A stretch of 64,000 nucleotides of DNA from contig JBEKYM010000005.1 of NCBI GenBank assembly GCA_049510975.1, forward strand, positions 1-64,000. The letters run 5' to 3'. The number at the start of each line of letters is the position of its first letter. Positions within the stretch are counted from its first letter, which is position 1. Under the pieces are notes generated by a model. It did no database searches, was not told the DNA's origin, and saw only the letters and a program-made list of their open reading frames with translations. This document shows, one piece after another, positions 41,127 to 51,776 of this stretch. This stretch comes from JAKACA01 sp049510975 (lineage in GTDB: Bacteria; Actinomycetota; Acidimicrobiia; Acidimicrobiales; Bog-793). A program made the position numbers and the translations under genes.

Positions 41127-43027
41127 CACGCTGCTATGCCTGGCCACTGACGGTGAGCTCGGGGACCGAGCTCGCTCTGCACGTCTCGACGGAGGCACCG
41201 AAGTTCGGCGTGCGGTTGTTCCGCTGCGGGGCCAAGGTCGAGGAGGTGGCAAGCGACCCGGCGGTGCACCAGGGCCGCGATCTGCCGCTCGGCCGGCCCG
41301 ACGAGGCCTGGGGATGGCCTCGCATCGCCGTCAGGATCGGTGCCGAACTGGCTGACGGTATCTACGTCGCCGTGCCGGTCCCGGCCGGCACCGACGGGTC
41401 GCTGTCGCCGATCGAGGCGGGCCCCGAGGTCATGACCCGTACCGATGGAGCCTTGTTCGTCCTGCGGCGCCGGCAGGAGAAACGGCCGTCGGTGCTGTTC
41501 AAGCTGCCGACGGCCACCTACACCGCCTACAACCAGCTCGGGGGCGTCAGCTTGTACGCCGGCGTCCACTGGACGAGGGACTGGTCCGGGCAGGGCTACG
41601 TCGCCAGCTTGCAGCGCCCCGGCAACGGCGGTGTCGGCGGGCAGGTCATGCACGGCGACGCGCCCGACGCCTACCACCGCAGCTCGCGGCGCCAGACCTT
41701 CGCCCACTGGGATGCGCCGTTCGTCGCCTGGCTGGAGGGTCACGGCTACGACGTCGGCTACTGCACCGACTTCGAGCTGCACGACGACCCGCACCTCCTC
41801 GACGGGGTCACCCTGCTGCTCAGCTGCGGGCATGACGAGTACTGGAGCGCCGAGATGCGCCAGCGCGTGCTCGAGTTCGTGGACGGCGGCGGCAATGTCT
41901 GCTGGTTCGCCGGCGACGTCGCCTGTTTCGTGATCGAGATCGCCGCCAACGGCGAGCGCCTGTTCTGCCGCAAGATCGAAGGCGGTTCACCAGAAGGCGC
42001 CTCCCACACCGTCGGCGCCCTCTGGCATGTCGAGGACCCGGAGGACTGGCTCACGCTGTCGAGCGGCGCCTACGGCGGCGGCTGGTGGGACGGCGTGCGG
42101 GCGATCGACGGCTACCAGCCCGTCATCGCCGCCCACTGGGCCTTCGACGGCGTGGAGTTCCCGCCCGAGGGCATCACCGGCGGGCCCGACACCCCGGTGA
42201 TCGGCTACGAGACCGACGGAGTGCCGCTCGAGCGCGCCTCCAACCCACCACGGCTCAGCCAGAACCGCAAGGGGGGCGACGGCGGGCGGGTCCTGCTGGC
42301 GCTCGCCAAGCTGTCGGACGGCTGGGTCGCCGGCCGGGAGGAGGCCAATGCCGCCATCATGATCCGCACGGCCGCCTCGGGTGCGATGGTCGTTTCCACC
42401 GGTACGACGGACTGGCCGCTCGCGCTCGCGAGCGACCCGCTCGTCAGCCGCATCACCGACAACGTCGTGCGCCGCCTCGCCAACCGCCCGCTGCGCATCC
42501 ACGGCCCGACGCTGGCGACGGGCGACTACGTCGGCGAAGGCGCTGCCGTCGGGGCCGACCTCGACGTCAGCTGGTACCTCGACGGGAGTCAGTCCGGAGC
42601 AGTCGGATTGAACGACGTGCAGTGGGCGGTGGTCGGCGCTGCTCATCGCTTGAGCGAGGACGGCGCTCACCTGGTCACCCGCTCGAGCGAGGGCGAGCAA
42701 TGGCTGACCGTGACCGCGACCGGGCGAGACTCGGCCGGCAACGGCTACTTCGGCAGCCAGACCGTGCGGGTGCTCGACCGAGAGGAGTACCTGCGGCGCC
42801 GGATCGTGCGGGTGCTCGACTTGATCGCCTACCCGGACGAGCAAGGCGGCGCCCTCGTCGACCAGGACGTCGGCGAAAGCGAGCTCGCCAGCCGCGTGAT
42901 CCCGGTACGACTCGACTGGGTGCTGCAGCACGTCGAGACGCTCGGCGGGCTCATGAGCGAGCTGAAGGAGATCTGGACCCGGTCGGGACGGATGGACGAG
43001 GGGTCGTTTCGTGACAACGAGCGCTGA
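41123..43027 (+). CDS. N,N-dimethylformamidase beta-subunit-like protein
   Basis: A 634-residue protein matching the C-terminal catalytic domain family of N,N-dimethylformamidase large subunit (DMFA2_C). The match covers LPTATYTAYNQLGGVSLYAG, YVASLQRPG, GYDVGYCTDFELH, and LLSCGHDEYWSAEMR near residue 235, followed by NVCWFAGDVACF. Characterised dimethylformamidase is a mononuclear-iron amidohydrolase, but most relatives are uncharacterised. The last 110 residues form an additional domain not seen in that core. No signal peptide. The ATG at 41123 overlaps the ATPase gene stop and the oxidoreductase gene overlaps its end by 17 bases, so it belongs to the inositol operon. It could release an amine or acyl group from the imported compound; this is inference. 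Confidence 0.82.
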   Translation: MTRCYAWPLTVSSGTELALHVSTEAPKFGVRLFRCGAKVEEVASDPAVHQGRDLPLGRPDEAWGWPRIAVRIGAELADGIYVAVPVPAGTDGSLSPIEAGPEVMTRTDGALFVLRRRQEKRPSVLFKLPTATYTAYNQLGGVSLYAGVHWTRDWSGQGYVASLQRPGNGGVGGQVMHGDAPDAYHRSSRRQTFAHWDAPFVAWLEGHGYDVGYCTDFELHDDPHLLDGVTLLLSCGHDEYWSAEMRQRVLEFVDGGGNVCWFAGDVACFVIEIAANGERLFCRKIEGGSPEGASHTVGALWHVEDPEDWLTLSSGAYGGGWWDGVRAIDGYQPVIAAHWAFDGVEFPPEGITGGPDTPVIGYETDGVPLERASNPPRLSQNRKGGDGGRVLLALAKLSDGWVAGREEANAAIMIRTAASGAMVVSTGTTDWPLALASDPLVSRITDNVVRRLANRPLRIHGPTLATGDYVGEGAAVGADLDVSWYLDGSQSGAVGLNDVQWAVVGAAHRLSEDGAHLVTRSSEGEQWLTVTATGRDSAGNGYFGSQTVRVLDREEYLRRRIVRVLDLIAYPDEQGGALVDQDVGESELASRVIPVRLDWVLQHVETLGGLMSELKEIWTRSGRMDEGSFRDNER

Positions 43028-43970
43028 CGGCGGGCAGTTCCGGCTCGGGCTCATCGGTGCGGGAAGGATGGGCCGGACGCATCTCGAGGTGCTCGCCGCC
43101 TCCCCCGGCATCTCGATCGCCGGCGTCGCCGAGCCGAACGCCGGCGCCCGAGGCTCGCTCCCTGCCTCGATTCGCACGTTCTCGAACGTCGACGACCTCC
43201 TCGCCGGCTGCGAGCTTGACGGCGTGCTCGTCGCCGCCCCGACCGACCTGCATCTCGAGCTCGTGTCGCGCCTGATGGCCGAACAGATCCCGGTCCTGTG
43301 CGAAAAGCCCTGCGGCTTGACCGTGGCCGAGACCGAGGAGTGTGCCCGTGCCGCCGAGGCGGCCGGCTGCCTCCTGCAGGTGGCGTACTGGCGGCGGTTC
43401 GTCCCCGAGCTCGTGCAACTGCGCCAGCGGGTGCTCGCCGGTGAGCTCGGTGCGATCCTCGCCGTCAACTGCTACCAGTGGGACCAGAGCCCGCCGCCGG
43501 CCGAGTTCCGCGACCGCAGCGGCGGCATCTTCATCGACATGGGCGTGCACGAGTTCGACCAGGTTCGCTGGCTGTTGGGGCAGGAGTTCGACTCCCTCGG
43601 AGTCGTGGCGTCCCGGCTGGGCGCCAACCTCGGGGACCCCGACTGTGGCCAGCTCGTGGCCGAGCTCGACGGCGGCGCCACGGCGCTCGTCAGCCTCGGG
43701 CGCTGGCACCCCGACGGTGACAGCTGCAAGGTGGAGGTGTTCGGTACCGCCGGCACGGCAGCCTCGTGGTTCCTCCGCCCGGCCGACGGCGACGCCGTCT
43801 TCCGCCAGGCGTTGCGACGTCAGGCCGAGCACTTTGCCCGTTCGGTCACCCGGCTTGCGAACCCGGGCCAGGACGGCGACGCTGGCGCCGCCACGGTGAG
43901 CGATGCCGTTGCCGCCCTCAAGGTGGCCGAGCTCGCCGTCGACCGGCTGGCGAGAGCAACTCCCGCATGA
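43011..43970 (+). CDS. iolG: Gfo/Idh/MocA oxidoreductase, probable inositol 2-dehydrogenase
   Basis: A 319-residue NAD-dependent dehydrogenase. The cofactor motif is GLIGAGRMGRTHLEVLAA, the catalytic-Lys motif is CEKPCG, and the active site Asp/His pair is in DMGVHEFDQVRWLL. Inositol dehydrogenase (IolG) oxidises myo-inositol to 2-keto-myo-inositol, the first step of the pathway encoded by the next genes. As the MocA family also acts on other sugars, glucose-type or scyllo-inositol specificity is possible. The GTG at 43011 overlaps the preceding gene by 17 bases. It is one of three members of this family in the operon, the one nearest the core iol genes. Confidence 0.85.
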   Translation: MTTSADGGQFRLGLIGAGRMGRTHLEVLAASPGISIAGVAEPNAGARGSLPASIRTFSNVDDLLAGCELDGVLVAAPTDLHLELVSRLMAEQIPVLCEKPCGLTVAETEECARAAEAAGCLLQVAYWRRFVPELVQLRQRVLAGELGAILAVNCYQWDQSPPPAEFRDRSGGIFIDMGVHEFDQVRWLLGQEFDSLGVVASRLGANLGDPDCGQLVAELDGGATALVSLGRWHPDGDSCKVEVFGTAGTAASWFLRPADGDAVFRQALRRQAEHFARSVTRLANPGQDGDAGAATVSDAVAALKVAELAVDRLARATPA

Positions 43971-44024
43971 GCCGCACGACTCGGGCGGCAGCTGCGTCAC
44001 GATGATCGACGACAAGGAGCAGTG

Positions 44025-44903
44025 ATGATTCGGATCGGTAACGCCCCGGTGAGCTATGGGGCATTCGAGGTCACCGTCGGCCACGACGACGGCGTGCCCG
44101 ATGCCGTGCAGGTCCTCGACGCCGTCCGGGACGCCGGCTATGAGGGGATCGACCTCGGCCCGGTCGGCTACCTCGGGCTCGGCGACGACCTGCGCGACGC
44201 CCTGGCCTCGCGCCAGCTCCTGCTCGCAGGCGGCTACGTCGAGATCGACGTCTCTGGCGACGATGCCACTCACCAGGGTTTCGCAGAGCTGGCGGACGTC
44301 TTCGACCAGTTCGACGCCGTTGCCGGCGACACCGAGGCGACGTTCCTCCCCCGCCCGACGGTGGCCCTCGTCGGCGCCTCGGCCGAAGCGGTCGGCGAGA
44401 GCGAGTCGGCGCGCTGGGACCGCATCGAGCGGGTCATCGGCAAAGCCGTCCTTCACTGCGACGAGCGCGGGTACCAGGCATGCCTGCACAACGAAGTCGG
44501 GACGATGCTCTCCAGCCAGGAGAGCATCGAGCGGGCCCTGGCAGCCACGACGGCGCACCTCTGCCTCGACACCGGGCACCTCGTGGCCGCCGGTGGCGAT
44601 CCGGTCGCCATCGTGGAGACCTGGCGGGAGCGAGTGAGCCACGTTCACTTGAAGGACGCCCGGCCGGCCCCGTCGGGGCAGGCCTACACCGAAGCGATGG
44701 AGCTGTGGGAGAACGACGTCTTCTGCCCGCTCGGGGAGGGCAATGGACGTATCGAGGAAGTGCTGGCGTCGCTTCGCGCCGGCGAGTACGCCGGCTGGAT
44801 CCTCGTCGAACAGGACGTGCTCCCTCGCAGCGTCGCCGCCTATGAGCTCGCTCGGGTCCATCAGATCAACAACCGCCAGTACCTCCGCGACCGCGGCTGG
44901 TAG
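44025..44903 (+). CDS. iolE: Sugar phosphate isomerase/epimerase, IolE-like
   Basis: A 292-residue xylose-isomerase-like TIM-barrel protein. The metal ligands are visible in CLHNEVGTML, LCLDTGHLVAAGG, VSHVHLKD and GWILVEQD. The start MIRIGNAPVSYGAFE resembles IolE/IolH-type proteins. In the inositol pathway IolE dehydrates 2-keto-myo-inositol to a cyclohexane-dione; no other IolE candidate is present in this operon, so that role is likely, but an epimerase (IolI/IolH-like) role is not excluded. The ATG at 44025 has AGGAG 5 bases upstream; a GTG at 44022 is in frame. The iolC gene begins at the base after its stop. Confidence 0.8.
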   Translation: MIRIGNAPVSYGAFEVTVGHDDGVPDAVQVLDAVRDAGYEGIDLGPVGYLGLGDDLRDALASRQLLLAGGYVEIDVSGDDATHQGFAELADVFDQFDAVAGDTEATFLPRPTVALVGASAEAVGESESARWDRIERVIGKAVLHCDERGYQACLHNEVGTMLSSQESIERALAATTAHLCLDTGHLVAAGGDPVAIVETWRERVSHVHLKDARPAPSGQAYTEAMELWENDVFCPLGEGNGRIEEVLASLRAGEYAGWILVEQDVLPRSVAAYELARVHQINNRQYLRDRGW

Positions 44904-45881
44904 GTGGCAGTGACCGGGAGGGCGCCGGCGAGCACGAGCTACGACGTGCTCACGATGGGGCGCGTCGGCGTGGACCTCTACCCGCTCGAGGCGGGTGTGG
45001 CGCTCGAGGACGTCACGGCGTTCGGGAGGTTTCTCGGCGGCAGTGCGACGAACGTCGCCGTGGCCGCGGCGCGTCACGGCCGGCGAGCGGCCGTCATCAC
45101 CCGTACCGGCGAGGACCCGTTCGGGCGCTTCGTCCACCGGGCGCTCGCCTCCCTCGGCGTCGACGACGCCTTCGTGAGCTCCGTGCCGGGGCTGCCCACG
45201 CCGATCACGTTCTGCGAAATTTTCCCGCCGGACGAGTTTCCCCTGTGGTTCTACCGCTTCCCGAAAGCGCCCGACCTCGAGATCCGCCCGGAGGAGCTCG
45301 ACCTCGGGGCCGTGCAGGAAGCGGGGGTGTTCTGGGCGACGGTGACCGGGCTCTCGCAGGAGCCGAGCCGGACGGCCCACCACGCCGCTTGGGAGGCGCG
45401 CCGGCGCCGGCGCTTCACCGTGCTGGACCTCGACTATCGACCGATGTTCTGGACCTCGCGCGAAGCTGCTCGCGAGCAGGTGGCTCGGGCGCTCCCGCAC
45501 GTGAGCGTCGCCGTCGGCAACCTCGACGAGATGCGGACGGCCGTCGACGAGGTCGAACCGGAGCGGGCGGCTCAAGCGCTGCTCGATCGCGGCATCGAGC
45601 TCGCCATCGTGAAGCTCGGCCCGGACGGCGTCCTCGCCCTGACCCCTGACGAGCTCGTGCGGGTGCCGCCGGTCGAGATCGCCGTGCTGAACGGGCTCGG
45701 GGCCGGTGACGGCTTCGGCGGCGCCCTCTGCCACGGGCTGCTCGCCGGCTGGCCGCTCGAGCACGTCGTCCGCTTCGCCAACGCCGCCGGCGCCATCGTC
45801 GCCAGCCGGCTCGAGTGCTCGACGGCCATGCCGACCACGACCGAAGTCGAAACCCTCCTCTCGGCAGTGGGCTGTGGCTGA
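44904..45881 (+). CDS. iolC: 5-Dehydro-2-deoxygluconokinase
   Basis: A 325-residue PfkB-type sugar kinase. The N-terminal signature is MGRVGVDLYPLEAGVALEDV and the glycine motif FLGGSATNVAVAAARHG; the ATP/catalytic motif is NGLGAGDGFGGALCHGLL, with the Asp as base. IolC phosphorylates 2-deoxy-5-keto-D-gluconate. The full length and start match IolC of other bacteria, so the call is firm. The GTG at 44904 directly follows the stop of the IolE-like gene. The aldolase gene overlaps its 3' end by 8 bases. Confidence 0.92.
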   Translation: MAVTGRAPASTSYDVLTMGRVGVDLYPLEAGVALEDVTAFGRFLGGSATNVAVAAARHGRRAAVITRTGEDPFGRFVHRALASLGVDDAFVSSVPGLPTPITFCEIFPPDEFPLWFYRFPKAPDLEIRPEELDLGAVQEAGVFWATVTGLSQEPSRTAHHAAWEARRRRRFTVLDLDYRPMFWTSREAAREQVARALPHVSVAVGNLDEMRTAVDEVEPERAAQALLDRGIELAIVKLGPDGVLALTPDELVRVPPVEIAVLNGLGAGDGFGGALCHGLLAGWPLEHVVRFANAAGAIVASRLECSTAMPTTTEVETLLSAVGCG

Positions 45882-46767
45882 CGCCGACATCGAAGCCGTG
45901 CGGGCACGGCGCGCGACCGACCCGGGCGCCACCCTTGCGGCCGCCGCCGATCGCCAGCGCCGGCCGCTCCTCGACGCCAGTGGCAGGCTCCTGCTCATCG
46001 CCGCCGACCACCCTGCCCGCGGCGCCCTCGGTGTGCGCGACGACCCGCTCGCCATGGCGGACCGCGCCGGGCTGCTGCAGCGGTTGCTCGTCGCCCTCTC
46101 GCGGCCGGGCGTCGACGGTGTCCTCGGCACGGCCGACGTGCTGGAGGATCTGCTCGCCCTCGGCGCCCTCGAGGGCAAAGTCGTCGTCGGTTCCATGAAC
46201 CGTGGCGGCCTCCGCGGTGCAAGCTTCGAGCTGGACGACCGCTTCACCGGCTATGACGCCGAGACCATCGAGGCGATGGGTTTCGACGGCGGCAAGATGC
46301 TCTGCCGCATCGCCCTCGACGATGCCGCCACGCCAGCCACGCTCGAGTCGTGCGGCCGAGCCATCACCGATCTTGCCCGGCGGGGACTCGTCGCCATGAT
46401 CGAGCCGTTCATGTCCTCCCGCAGCGGTGGCTCCGTGACGAACCACCTGGACGCCGACGCCGTCATCCTGTCGGTGGCGGTCGCATCCGGACTCGGTGCC
46501 AGGAGCGCCTCGACGTGGTTGAAACTGCCGGTCGTCGACGAGATGGAGCGCGTGATGGCTGCTACCACGCTGCCGACGCTGCTGCTCGGAGGCGACCCGC
46601 ACGGCAAGGCGGACGAGACCTACGGCCGCTGGGAACGAGCACTCGCCCTGCCAGGTGTCCGCGGCCTCGTCGTAGGTCGCGCCCTGCTGTACCCGCACGA
46701 CGGCGACGTGGAGGCGGCCGTCGACACCGCTGCCCGGCTCGTCCGCCCGCAGCTGGCGGCGACGTGA
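45874..46767 (+). CDS. Cgl0159-type (beta/alpha)8 aldolase of inositol catabolism
   Basis: A 297-residue TIM-barrel protein matching the Cgl0159 family found in corynebacterial inositol gene clusters. Landmarks are LLLIAADHPARGALGV, VDGVLGTADVLEDLL, VVGSMNRGG, the Lys in STWLKLPVV and LLLGGDPHGK. It likely replaces IolJ and splits 6-phospho-5-dehydro-2-deoxygluconate into dihydroxyacetone phosphate and malonate semialdehyde, as no other aldolase is encoded here. The GTG at 45874 overlaps iolC by 8 bases and its stop overlaps iolB by 4 bases. The open frame continues upstream within iolC, but homology begins near residue 10. Confidence 0.85.
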   Translation: MADADIEAVRARRATDPGATLAAAADRQRRPLLDASGRLLLIAADHPARGALGVRDDPLAMADRAGLLQRLLVALSRPGVDGVLGTADVLEDLLALGALEGKVVVGSMNRGGLRGASFELDDRFTGYDAETIEAMGFDGGKMLCRIALDDAATPATLESCGRAITDLARRGLVAMIEPFMSSRSGGSVTNHLDADAVILSVAVASGLGARSASTWLKLPVVDEMERVMAATTLPTLLLGGDPHGKADETYGRWERALALPGVRGLVVGRALLYPHDGDVEAAVDTAARLVRPQLAAT

Positions 46768-47641
46768 CGTCGCCGCTCCACCGCCCGGCGGGCTCGTCCG
46801 CCAACGGAGCCTTCTCCCTCGAGCTCACCGCCGAAGCAGCCGGCTGGTCCTTCTGCTCGCTGCGCGTGCTCGTGCTCGGCGCCGGCGAGTCGCACGTGCT
46901 CGACAGCGCAGAGGAGGAGCTGCTCGTGCTGTCGCTGTCGGGATCGTGCAGCGTCGCCTGCGGGACCGAGCGATTCGAGATCGCCGGCCGCTCCAGCGTC
47001 TTTCACGGTCCGAGCGACTTCGCCTACGTCCCACGCCGCAGCACCGCGGTCGTGGCGAGCCCGGGCGGGGGCCGTTTTGCCGTGCCGGGCGCCAAGGCAG
47101 GGCGTGACCTGCCTGCCCGCTACGTCCCGGCGGCAGCGGTAGCCGTCGAGCTGCGCGGGGCAGGTTCGTGCTCGCGCCAGGTCAACAACTTCTGCACGCC
47201 GGCGGCCTTCGAAGCAGACCGGCTCATCGCCTGCGAGGTGTTGACTCCAGCCGGCAACTGGTCGTCCTACCCGCCGCACAAACATGACGAGGACCGCCCC
47301 GGCGAGTCGGTCCTCGAGGAGATCTACTACTTCGAGGTGGCCGCAGGTCCCGCCGGCCCCGGCGTCGGCTACCAGCGCCTCTACGGCACGCCGGCGCGAC
47401 CGATCGATCTCCTCGCCGAGGTCGCAAGCGGCGATGTCGTCCTCGTACCCCACGGCTGGCACGGGCCGTCCATGGCGGCGCCCGGCTACGACCTCTACTA
47501 CCTGAACGTCATGGCGGGACCGGGCGAGCGGGCGTGGCTGATCTGCGACGACCCGGCACATGCCTGGGTGCGGGACACGTGGCTCGACCAACCGGTCGAC
47601 CCTCGCCTTCCCTTTCCGCTCGAGGCACCCAGGAGCTCACC

Positions 47642-47645
<4 letters not shown>
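46764..47645 (+). CDS. iolB: 5-Deoxy-glucuronate isomerase
   Basis: A 293-residue bicupin metalloenzyme that isomerises 5-deoxy-glucuronate to 2-deoxy-5-keto-D-gluconate. The metal motif is SYPPHKHDED with the preceding ACEVLTPAGNWSS, followed by EEIYYFEV and VLVPHGWHGPS. The Cys-Ser rich centre and length fit IolB. The GTG at 46764 overlaps the aldolase gene stop (GTGA); its own stop overlaps the iolD start. There is no Shine-Dalgarno of note, so translation is likely coupled. Confidence 0.93.
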
Positions 47646-49515
<1,870 letters not shown>

Positions 49516-49519
<4 letters not shown>

Positions 49520-50631
49520 CCGTGGGGCCTCGCCTGAAAGTCGGCGTCATCGGCGCCGGCATGATCGCCCAGATCATGCACCTGCCGTACCTGCGAGAGC
49601 TCGAGGAGCACTTCGACCTGCGCGCCCTCTGCGACGCCTCCCGCAGTGTCGTCGACGGATGCGGCCGGCGCTTTGGGGTCGAGCGACTCTTCACGGACTG
49701 GCGAGAGCTGCTGGAGGAGGACCTCGACGCCGTGCTCGTGCTGACGTCGGGAAGCCACGCCCCCGTGGCCGTGGCGGCGGCCGAGGCCGGGATGCACGTC
49801 CTTGTCGAGAAACCCATGTGCTACTCGGTCGCCGAAGGCGCCGGGATGATCGAGGCCGCCTCGGCCGCCGGCGTGGTCCTCATGGTGGGGTACCCGAAAC
49901 GGTACGACCCCGCCTACCGCCGCGTCCGCGACGAGGTCCGAGGTCTCGGCGACCTCCGGTTCGTGCGGCTGACGACGATGGAGTCGCCGTTCCAGCCCTA
50001 CGTCGCCCACTACCGCCTCCTACGCGGTGACGACGTCGCCCCCGAGCTCGTCGAGCAGTGGCGCGCCGACAGCGACCGGCGCGTCGACGAGGCGATCGGC
50101 GAAGTGAGCGAGCTCGAGCGCCGCAGTTATGCAGGCGTGCTGCTGGACACGATGGTGCACGAGTTCAACTTGCTGCGGGGCGTGCTCGGCGAGCCCACGG
50201 AGCTCAAGTTCGTGAGCTTGTGCGAGTCGACGACGACGGTCGTTCTCGACTTCGACGGCGTCGACTGTGTCGTCGCCTGGCTCGATCTCCCAGGCATCGC
50301 CCGTTACGAGATGGAGGTGTGCTTCTACGATCCGGCCGAGCGCGTCCGCCTCGCCTTCCCGTCCCCCTATCTGAAGAACGCCCCCCGGCTCGTGGACATC
50401 GAGACGGGCGAGCTCGCCGGCCCCGCGTCAGCGGCACAGCGCGAGCTCGTCTCCTACGAGGAGCCCTTCAAGCTCGAGCTGTTGGAGTTCCACCGCGCCA
50501 TCGCCGACGGCGTGGCGCCGCTCACCTCCGGTGCGGACGGGCTGCGCGACATCGCCCTGTGCCAGAACGTCATCGCGTCGTCGAGCTCGAGCAGCGCCAT
50601 TGCCTTCCCGACGGCCGTGACGGCGCCATGA
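49516..50631 (+). CDS. Gfo/Idh/MocA family oxidoreductase
   Basis: A 371-residue NAD(P)-dependent dehydrogenase. The Rossmann motif is GVIGAGMIAQIMHLPYL, the Lys motif VEKPMCYS and the catalytic pair is in LLDTMVHEFNLL. It is longer than the first member (43011-43970), with an insertion of about 30 residues around YRLLRGDDVAPELVEQWRADS. The GTG overlaps the iolD stop by 4 bases. It may convert a different inositol stereoisomer or a modified inositol, or interconvert ketoinositols together with the next gene. It lacks identifiable distinguishing motifs beyond the family. Confidence 0.85.
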
Positions 50632-51767
50632 CCGGCCCGCCGGCCGGCACGCGTCGACCCGTTCGCATCGGTGTCATCGGCTACGGGGCGATGGGGAAGG
50701 CACACGCCTATGGCTACACCGCCGCCCCCGTCATCCGCGCCCTCTCCGTCACACCCGTCCTCGCCGCCATCTCCGGCCGGCACGCCGCCGGCGTGGAGGC
50801 GGCCGCAGGCAAGCTCGGCTTCGAGAGCTGGACGACCGACTGGCGTGAGATCGTCGAGCGGCGCGACATCGACATCGTCGACATCTGCACGCCTCCCGGC
50901 ACCCACACCGAGATCGTCGAGGCCGCTGCCGGCGCCGGCAAGGCGGTCGTGTGCGAGAAGCCGCTGGCGGCCTCTCTCGCCGATGCCGAGTCGGCCCTCG
51001 CCGCCGTCGAGCGCAACGGCGTCCTCAACGCCATCGGCTTCAACTACCGGCGGCTGCCGGCGGTCGCCCTCATGCACGAGATCGTCGCCAGTGGCGAGAT
51101 CGGCGAAGTCCTGCTCTGGCGCGGCAGCTGGCTGTCGGACGAGTTCTTGGATCCGGCCATCGCCTTCGACTGGCGCTTCGACCGCGAGATGGGGGCGACG
51201 ACCATCGCCGACCTCGGGAGCCACCTCGTCGATCTGGCGGAATGGCTGGTGTCGCCGGTCGATGCCGTCTGCGCCCAGTCGGCCACGTTCACGAACGCCC
51301 GCTCGCAGCCCGACGGGGAGAGCGTCCGCGTCCGCGTCGACGAAGCCTCGAGCGCCCTCCTGCGCTTCGAGAGCGGTGCCCGCGGCGTCCTCGAGGTCGC
51401 CCGAACTTGCGCGCGCCGGCCGTGCGACTTCACCGTCGAAGTGAACGGGACGAGGGGCACGCTCGTGTTCGACTACTCCCGGCTGAACGAGCTGCGCCTC
51501 GGGCGGGTGGCCGACGACGAGCACCTGTACGGCATGCGCACGATCCGGGCCGAGCATCCGAGCCACCCCTATGCAGCCGACTGGTGGGCGATCGGCCAAG
51601 GCGTCGGCTACGGCGCCAGTTTCGTGAACTTCTTCGGCGACCTCCTGGCCGCCTGGCCGGACGGGCCATGGGCGCCCGACCTCGCCGTCGGCCTTCGTGT
51701 GCAGCGCGTCTGTGACGCCATGGAGCGCTCCGTCGGCGAGCGGCGCTGGATCGATGTCGTCGGGTGA
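50628..51767 (+). CDS. Gfo/Idh/MocA family oxidoreductase
   Basis: A 379-residue member of the same family as the preceding gene, with GVIGYGAMGKAHAYGY as cofactor motif, CEKPLAAS, and ADLGSHLVDLAEWL for the catalytic Asp/His. It resembles the scyllo-inositol/sugar dehydrogenases with a longer C-terminal domain. The ATG overlaps the upstream stop by 4 bases, and it closes the operon. Its 3' end is 9 bases from the convergent NADH dehydrogenase gene. With two further family members in the operon, stepwise oxidation and re-reduction at different ring carbons is possible. Confidence 0.85.
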   Translation: MTGPPAGTRRPVRIGVIGYGAMGKAHAYGYTAAPVIRALSVTPVLAAISGRHAAGVEAAAGKLGFESWTTDWREIVERRDIDIVDICTPPGTHTEIVEAAAGAGKAVVCEKPLAASLADAESALAAVERNGVLNAIGFNYRRLPAVALMHEIVASGEIGEVLLWRGSWLSDEFLDPAIAFDWRFDREMGATTIADLGSHLVDLAEWLVSPVDAVCAQSATFTNARSQPDGESVRVRVDEASSALLRFESGARGVLEVARTCARRPCDFTVEVNGTRGTLVFDYSRLNELRLGRVADDEHLYGMRTIRAEHPSHPYAADWWAIGQGVGYGASFVNFFGDLLAAWPDGPWAPDLAVGLRVQRVCDAMERSVGERRWIDVVG

Positions 51768-51776
51768 TCCGGGCCG

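Noticed and set aside
42951..46247. A 1098-codon open frame on the minus strand opposite the iol genes
   Set aside because: It is antisense to five genes with strong family motifs, and its Arg/His/Gly-rich translation is typical of GC-rich shadow frames.
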